From assembly GCA_033297205.1 (NCBI GenBank), contig MU859192.1:1-64000 (forward strand): 64,000 bases of DNA, written 5' to 3'. A model generated the notes under the pieces. That model worked only from the letters and a program-made list of their open reading frames with translations. It was not told where the DNA came from and ran no database searches. The DNA is from Pseudoneurospora amorphoporcata. Its lineage: Eukaryota > Ascomycota > Sordariomycetes > Sordariales > Sordariaceae. Shown one piece after another: positions 58,701 through 64,000 of this stretch; within the stretch, counting starts at the first letter, position 1; every line of letters begins with the position of its first letter. Made by a program: the position numbers and the translations under genes.

Positions 58701-59562
58701 GCTTAACCTTGTGGGAAACAGGAAAAAAAAAAATCCAAAAAAAAATCATCAAGGTACTTTCGACTTGTACCTTTGGTCTGCAATCCATTCACCCTTTTTA
58801 CCTTAGAACCTTTTTTGCCTTGCGTGTCATATCTCATCTTTTTTTTCCCCCTAGTCTTCTTGCACCGCCCTTTCACCCGGTCTCCAATACTTTTTCTTCC
58901 CCTGCCCTATCTTTTCTCCAACTAGGTAGGTATCACCGCAACATCTCATCACTTACCATTTGGGTTTTACTCGCCTCGTACCCAATCTCCATCCACTTCC
59001 GTTTGTGTGCACACAATCCTTAGTACGTCCTATCTATCTACATTATCTATATTCCCCCGAGAGTAATAAAACCCCATCCGGGACGTAATTGCCCGCACCA
59101 CTCGCACGCCCCTTCCCTCCTTCTCCCTTTTCAGCATCTCCTCCAATTTTTACCTGTGTCCCGTTTTCCAAGTTGGGTTTTTGTGCATTCAACTCAAATT
59201 GTAACCGGCGCAGAAAGTGCATGAGGACGCAACTACTATACTATATTGCGCTACCATCACATGCAACACCGTATAGGTAACCACCTCATCTGAGTCTGGC
59301 CCAACCTGACTCTTCTCCTCATCTTGCCACGTTCACATACTTTTCCTCCACTTTCGTTTTCCCAAATCTTGTTTCTTCTTTTCACCCTATTTTTATTGAC
59401 TGAATATTTTCATTTCTCTCCAGTTGCGATCCCAAGACACCACCGGTCAAGTAGGACATCCAACATTCACTGCCTAGTAGGGTACAACACTGGGTCCGAC
59501 CTTAGTTCCCTAATATATATCGACTGTGTGCCACACCCGTCCCACGCGGTAAGGGAGGCAAA
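58701..59562 (+). promoter_or_regulatory. Pyrimidine-rich promoter and leader of the DUF3716 gene
   Basis: From 58790 the plus strand is dominated by T and C (CTTTTTACC, TTTTTTTTCCCCC, TTCTTCTTTTC), ending at AAAATGCC at the start codon. An AGGTAGGTA motif lies at 58924-58932. Short upstream frames exist. This is the usual look of leaders in this genome. Confidence 0.4.
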
Positions 59563-62466
59563 ATGCCACCATTAGCCCTTCCCGCTCGACCCGGCACCAT
59601 GGCATCCGGCAACTCCATCACCAATGGCACCACTGTTGCCAGCACAACACACAGCGCCACCAATGGTGCTGCCCGCGTCCCGCAAGAAGAAACACAGATG
59701 AACCTCGACGCCACAGCCTGGGACCAAATCATGGCCAAGTACTGGACGTCCACCAGCGCCAGCCGCGAGCGCGAAGATACCGAGCTGCGCGAGGCCTTTA
59801 CCCGGGAGGATTCCGAACTAGCTGACCGCCAGCTAAGGCTCAGCCAGGAGCGGGTCAAACTGCTGGAGCAGCTCAAGGCTGTTGATCAGCAATGGAAGGA
59901 GATCGACGCGCAGAGGAAGGCCAAGGAGGAGGAGATGATGAGGAGGTCTGAGGCGATCAAGGAGGAGAGAGCGAGGGATGATGAGTTTAAGACGAGGTAT
60001 TTTGAGGGAGAGAGGAGGAAGGCCGCATCGGGAGAGCAAGCACACGACCCGGCAGATTTGGCAATGTTGGCAATGAAGGCCCAGGGTGAACTTCGCAGTG
60101 GGAATGGCTCACCTTCGGGATTGTCGTCGCCAAGGGAGACGCCGCTGGAAGAGGAACAGCACCGGCACGCGTTACCTAGTCGGCCTAGAGAAGATGGTAG
60201 GACGCCAAGCGAGGAGCAGGACCTTCAACAACAACTACGCAATGAACAACAGCAGCAGAAGGAGAGGGCCGAGAACGGGCTGGATGGAAAGGCCGTGGAC
60301 CTCGACAAACTGCCCAAGGTTTACAATGGCGCGGGAGTGTGCGTCGGCCGTGTGCGGCCCATCAACCTGAGGAACCACCTGACCATGCATGTCCAGCAAC
60401 AACCGATCAAGCGCCACGTTCAAATCCGCCAGGGACGAAACTTTACAGCCGAGACGCTGGATACCATCTACGAACCGAGCGACAAGAAAGGCGCCAAGTG
60501 GTTGAGCTGCTGGATCCAAGCTACGGGCGATGTTCAGGAAACTCCTTGCGCGTCGTGCACAACTAGGCAAGGCGTCTTCCCACAGTGCATCATCCTGGAC
60601 GCCGAGGGCTTCCCCAGGTGCGGTAACTGCGAGTGGAATCGACAGGGATGCAGTGGTGCTTCTAAGCATGCAGATCATGACATGGCTGAAGTCAATCAAC
60701 AGACCACGAACGGAGAGGTGGTTCAGGAAGCTGCTCCCGTTGTCACCAGTGGCTTTAAGGCTGTGAATGGCACATCGACGGGTCAGAAGACCGCCAAGGT
60801 CGTCAGCACCGTATCCAACGGAGACGAGCAGCCAGCACGATCCAAATTGCCTTCGGGACGTAAGTCACTTCCGAACACGCGCAAGTCTAGTGTACAGCCC
60901 GACTCGGTTGCCCCTACACCCCTGGAAGGCAGCCCAGCACCCGACAGCGATCACAATGAGGACCTCCCTCCTATCAACCAAGCAGTCCTCGCTCTCCGCG
61001 ATGACGGAACCGTTTTTACGGATCCTCCTTGCATGCGTGGTGTTCCCCTCGCCAGGATCGGCCCCGACCATCCCTACTGGGATCCCGAATGGGTCGCGCT
61101 CGAAGAGCCGGTCCAAGCCCAGCTCGCAAAGTGGTCGGAGAAGTACGAGAAGCTGAAAAACGAGGGCGGTGCGGCGTCGACGAAATATCTGGCCGGTCGC
61201 CAACAAAACAGGGGCAAGTTGATTTTGGAATTCTTGGCTAATGGAGAGTTTCACCCCTATCAGCTCATGGCGAAACACCTCATCAACAAAGCATACACGG
61301 GCTATGATAACTTGTATCGCATGGTGCAGGTGCTGCAGGAACTCGCCAGGTTTAAGCAGCTGGATGTTACGCCTTCGCAATGGCTTAGGCACAGACTGCA
61401 CGAAATGCACGAGGAGTTGGGCGACAAGTTCAATCTAGGCAAGGCGGTGGAGAACCTCTACTCGGATCCCAAGCTTCGACAGCTTCGCAGCGAGAGCGGA
61501 TTTGGCAATATTGGTCGGCCGAGGGGCTACAAGCCTACGATGGCGGACAAGGGAGAGGACGGGCCAGCTCCCAAGAAGACGAGCAAGGGGACCAAGAGGA
61601 AGGCGGCTGCTCCTGCGGGAGATGACCCTGCCAACCAGTCTCTCGCGGAAGAGCAACTCCGTGTCACAGAACCCCAGGCCGCCGACGGAACCAGTGCCCC
61701 ATCCAAACCCCCGTCCCCCCATCCCTCCCCCCCATCTGCATCAGGAGACATCGGCCACACCCACGCGCATCACCATCCTCCCGCAGCCAAACACCACCAA
61801 CCCTCTCCCTCGGTGACCCTCAAGATGCTCGCTCCAGCCGAAGACCTCTACTACGAAGGCTACACCTCGGACGACTCCTTCTCGGGCGACAAGATCCAAG
61901 AAGTCGACTGGCGGCTGCTCCAAGTCCGCCACCGGGAAATGACCACTAACACGGGGATAACCCAATACTGGCATTGGCTGGGCGCCGGCGAGGACCTGAC
62001 GGGCCGTGGAGAGGAAAACTGCTTCGAACACCAGGTGCTCAAAGACGTTAAGGGCCGTCGCGTGACCTGGGGCGTCTACAAGGAGCCGATTGATTTCCAT
62101 TTAAGGCTGGAGGAGATCGAGGAGGTGGTGTATGCGCCTGAGGGGAGCGGGTGTTTGAAGATTTTGATTAGCGTCAAGAAGGATACCATCTCTAGAGACG
62201 GGGAGGAGTCGAGAGGGGATGTGTTGGCTTGGTTTAAGAGGGAGAGGACCAAGAGGCGGTTTTTGACCTTTTTGAGGAAGAAGGGGAAGAGGGTTGTTAG
62301 GAGTACTGCGTACGTATTTTCTTTCCTGTTCGGTTCGGTCGGTCCTGATGGTGAAGGTGAGGTTGTGTGTGGATTGCTAACGTGGGTTTGTGAACGAAAC
62401 AGGGCGTACGTCGAGCAAGCTTGGGACGATATGGACTCTGTTGTCTTGCCGCATGAGGATGAGTAG
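59563..62466 (+). CDS. DUF3716 zinc-ribbon-like protein with coiled coil
   Basis: The frame is open for 967 codons, but a typical intron (GTACGT at 62310, GCTAAC, CAG at 62400-62402; 93 nt) near the end probably removes 31 codons, giving 936 residues. Residues of about 65-150 form a Glu/Arg/Lys-rich coiled coil. A DUF3716 Cys module spans 329-363, with spacing C-x2-C-x9-C-x10-C-x2-C-x6-C (PCASCTTRQGVFPQC, CGNCEWNRQGC). This family is fungal and probably binds zinc. Residues of about 485-650 contain a helical region (DHPYWDPEWVALEEP, YDNLYRMVQVLQELARF), followed by a Pro/His-rich linker. The C-terminal 200 residues form another conserved part (DLYYEGYTSDDSFSG, YWHWLGAGEDLTGRGEENCF, KRRFLTFLRKKGK). 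A role on chromatin or in transcription is only a guess. A second ATG lies at 59599. Confidence 0.85.
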   Translation: MPPLALPARPGTMASGNSITNGTTVASTTHSATNGAARVPQEETQMNLDATAWDQIMAKYWTSTSASREREDTELREAFTREDSELADRQLRLSQERVKLLEQLKAVDQQWKEIDAQRKAKEEEMMRRSEAIKEERARDDEFKTRYFEGERRKAASGEQAHDPADLAMLAMKAQGELRSGNGSPSGLSSPRETPLEEEQHRHALPSRPREDGRTPSEEQDLQQQLRNEQQQQKERAENGLDGKAVDLDKLPKVYNGAGVCVGRVRPINLRNHLTMHVQQQPIKRHVQIRQGRNFTAETLDTIYEPSDKKGAKWLSCWIQATGDVQETPCASCTTRQGVFPQCIILDAEGFPRCGNCEWNRQGCSGASKHADHDMAEVNQQTTNGEVVQEAAPVVTSGFKAVNGTSTGQKTAKVVSTVSNGDEQPARSKLPSGRKSLPNTRKSSVQPDSVAPTPLEGSPAPDSDHNEDLPPINQAVLALRDDGTVFTDPPCMRGVPLARIGPDHPYWDPEWVALEEPVQAQLAKWSEKYEKLKNEGGAASTKYLAGRQQNRGKLILEFLANGEFHPYQLMAKHLINKAYTGYDNLYRMVQVLQELARFKQLDVTPSQWLRHRLHEMHEELGDKFNLGKAVENLYSDPKLRQLRSESGFGNIGRPRGYKPTMADKGEDGPAPKKTSKGTKRKAAAPAGDDPANQSLAEEQLRVTEPQAADGTSAPSKPPSPHPSPPSASGDIGHTHAHHHPPAAKHHQPSPSVTLKMLAPAEDLYYEGYTSDDSFSGDKIQEVDWRLLQVRHREMTTNTGITQYWHWLGAGEDLTGRGEENCFEHQVLKDVKGRRVTWGVYKEPIDFHLRLEEIEEVVYAPEGSGCLKILISVKKDTISRDGEESRGDVLAWFKRERTKRRFLTFLRKKGKRVVRSTAYVFSFLFGSVGPDGEGEVVCGLLTWVCERNRAYVEQAWDDMDSVVLPHEDE

Positions 62467-64000
62467 CGTTTTAACTCCTCTGCGGAACTGGAACACGAAG
62501 ACAAGATCGAGAACGGCATTGCGGAGCCAGGAGACGGAAGAGATGCGCGCGCCCCTTTTGTCGGTAGTTGAGGGCGGTACACGCAAGTTCGACCCGTTGA
62601 ACGCCCTTGATCCCCAAAAAACAATGTCCAGCTATGTATGGGACATGGAGCAAAACGGCCCCTAGACTCAAAACTACGTACCCGGAGCTGCTTGGAGATG
62701 AGCACGGGGAAAGAAAGGGTGACGAGAAAGAGACGGAACATATGAAGTGCCAAACAAAGCTCATAGTGGTAGCACCTGGGTGTTCGATGGAATGTGTGGT
62801 CAAGATGGCGGCTTGCTTTTCTTTTTGTTCAGATGTTCTGCTTCACGGCACTCTCTTGTTTTGTGGTTTTGTGAGGCACCGATGGCATCGATGGTGGTTT
62901 TGCATTCCCTGAAACTTCTTTCTCACTTTTCTTTTCTGCAGGCGTTGTTGATGGGGAGGAGTTTGGGAGTTACTGTACTGTGTGTTATATGTTCTCTCTT
63001 CCTTACATTTACTACCGGGCCTGGCCTCAACGCCGGGCAGTAGGATATGTACATGCAGCCAGCGTCAAGGGGTGGTTTTGTTTTACTGATTATTTACGCC
63101 TTGTGCGGGCGTTGGTCGGTACGGTGGAAGATTGGTTTAAAAATTTGTTAAGCGAGGACTAAGCGGAGGGAGGAGGGAGTAAGTAGTAGTATCGTTAGAG
63201 TAGTAAAAGTAATCGATGAAGTATCGTATGCTCGCTGTTCGAACCGTGATCACGGTGTTTAGTTAAGTGATTATCAGATGAACACTTGCTGACTGGGATT
63301 GAGGAGACTGATTCGTATCTACCTACATATCAAGGAAGGTTGAGGAATCAATGGCTTACGCCTTGAAACGACATGAAGTAATAAGTTGCTGGATCAGGAT
63401 TGTGACCAGTTCATATAGGCTCGACACACATTAGGACGAAGGTTGGAACAAGAACCTCCAAGGTACTCGGATTCTTCCCAGGCCAAACCATCCACGTCTG
63501 AGCTTGATCCCATTCCTAGAAAGTGGAAGAACTGCACGAAGGGAAACATGTGTCTTTATATGGTATCGTATTCTTCTATACATAACATTCATATGTGTAT
63601 CGTACATGATGATGGAAGATAGGGCATCCGGGGACCAGGACCAGGACCAGGACCAGGACCAGTGTCAAGGGCAAAGGCCGAAAACTTCTCCTCAAGCTTG
63701 TTTGGAACGCAACAATGTTCCCGCTTTTGCTTTTGCTCATATTGGAAAGGACTCCGCGCGACCGGGTAGAACTTCCTCCGTCGTTGTACAAGCCTTAGTT
63801 CGGTTGACCGTCGTCAAATACTGCCTGCCAGCTGGGTTTTCGAACGCGTGTCCCTGTTCTCTTTTGATCCACGATTCATGGACATGGTTGGTGCACGCTC
63901 TCTCTCGAGAAATCTGAACGAAACCGTCGTACTTGGTTGGCCAAAGGAACTGTGACAGAGTTGAGTTGAGTTGAATGGGGAAGATCGTAGTTTGCGCCCC
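62467..64000. other. Right-hand intergenic region, no gene seen
   Basis: About 1.5 kb to the window edge. The frame at 63504-63917 contains five GGACCA repeats (63632-63661) that read DQDQDQDQDQ, but it is otherwise not protein-like. No RNA gene is visible. Confidence 0.4.
63632..63661 (+). repeat. Hexanucleotide repeat, five GGACCA units
   Basis: Five perfect copies of GGACCA in tandem, in intergenic DNA. A related hexanucleotide, GGACCY, is repeated four times at 25868-25891. Confidence 0.9.

Noticed and set aside
63504..63917. 137-codon frame with DQDQDQDQDQ
   Set aside because: The acidic run is produced by a GGACCA repeat and the remainder shows no protein-like pattern.
1..64000. 5S rRNA or CRISPR arrays
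   Set aside because: Dispersed 5S genes are common in Neurospora, so I looked for their internal promoter sequences, but saw none. No spaced direct repeats of CRISPR type exist.

Overview
The window looks like nuclear DNA of a filamentous ascomycete, most likely a member of the Sordariales close to Neurospora or Sordaria. This is an inference from several signs: short introns (53 to 93 nt, with one of 435 nt) with GTAAGT-like donors and a CTAAC-like branch site before AG; C-ending codons in the genes; a DUF3716 protein and a Chs7-type chitin synthase chaperone; very long intergenic regions; and an AT-rich, RIP-like scar beside a retroelement relic. No bacterial features, rRNA, convincing tRNA or CRISPR array are visible.

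Left third (1-14.3 kb), accessory in character. The edge carries a frameshifted LINE-type endonuclease relic and a block of about 80% A+T. Next comes an unrecognised broken gene (1063-2244). A DHA-type MFS transporter (minus) and a Zn2Cys6 regulator (plus) follow, divergent across a shared promoter. After them, all on minus, are a basic Arg/Asp-rich protein, a conserved 90-aa protein, a thioredoxin, a SnoaL/NTF2-like protein and a LaeA-like methyltransferase that is clearly a pseudogene. Pump, regulator, NTF2-like enzyme and dead methyltransferase together could be the remains of a detoxification or secondary-metabolism locus, but this is speculative.

Middle (14.3-38.5 kb), mostly non-coding. 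The only gene supported here is a PCL/CLG1-type cyclin (26625-28970). It is flanked by about 12.4 kb and 9.6 kb in which I see only chance reading frames, simple repeats, a 9-bp minisatellite, a 29-bp tandem duplication and a scattered TAGGTAGG-type motif.

Right (38.5-64 kb), all genes on plus, each behind a long C/T-rich leader. They are a 1184-aa coiled-coil protein with three SxIP motifs (possible microtubule plus-end tracker), a divergent protein kinase with a poly-Gly insertion, an alpha-arrestin with a PPxY motif, the chitin synthase export chaperone Chs7 and a DUF3716 protein. Several of these are housekeeping factors for morphogenesis and traffic: Chs7 helps chitin synthase leave the ER, alpha-arrestins direct ubiquitin ligase to membrane cargo, and a +TIP would act on microtubules.

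No wholly new multi-gene system is evident. The best leads are the SxIP coiled-coil protein, the conserved 90-aa protein, the divergent kinase, and the decay of two neighbouring genes on the left.
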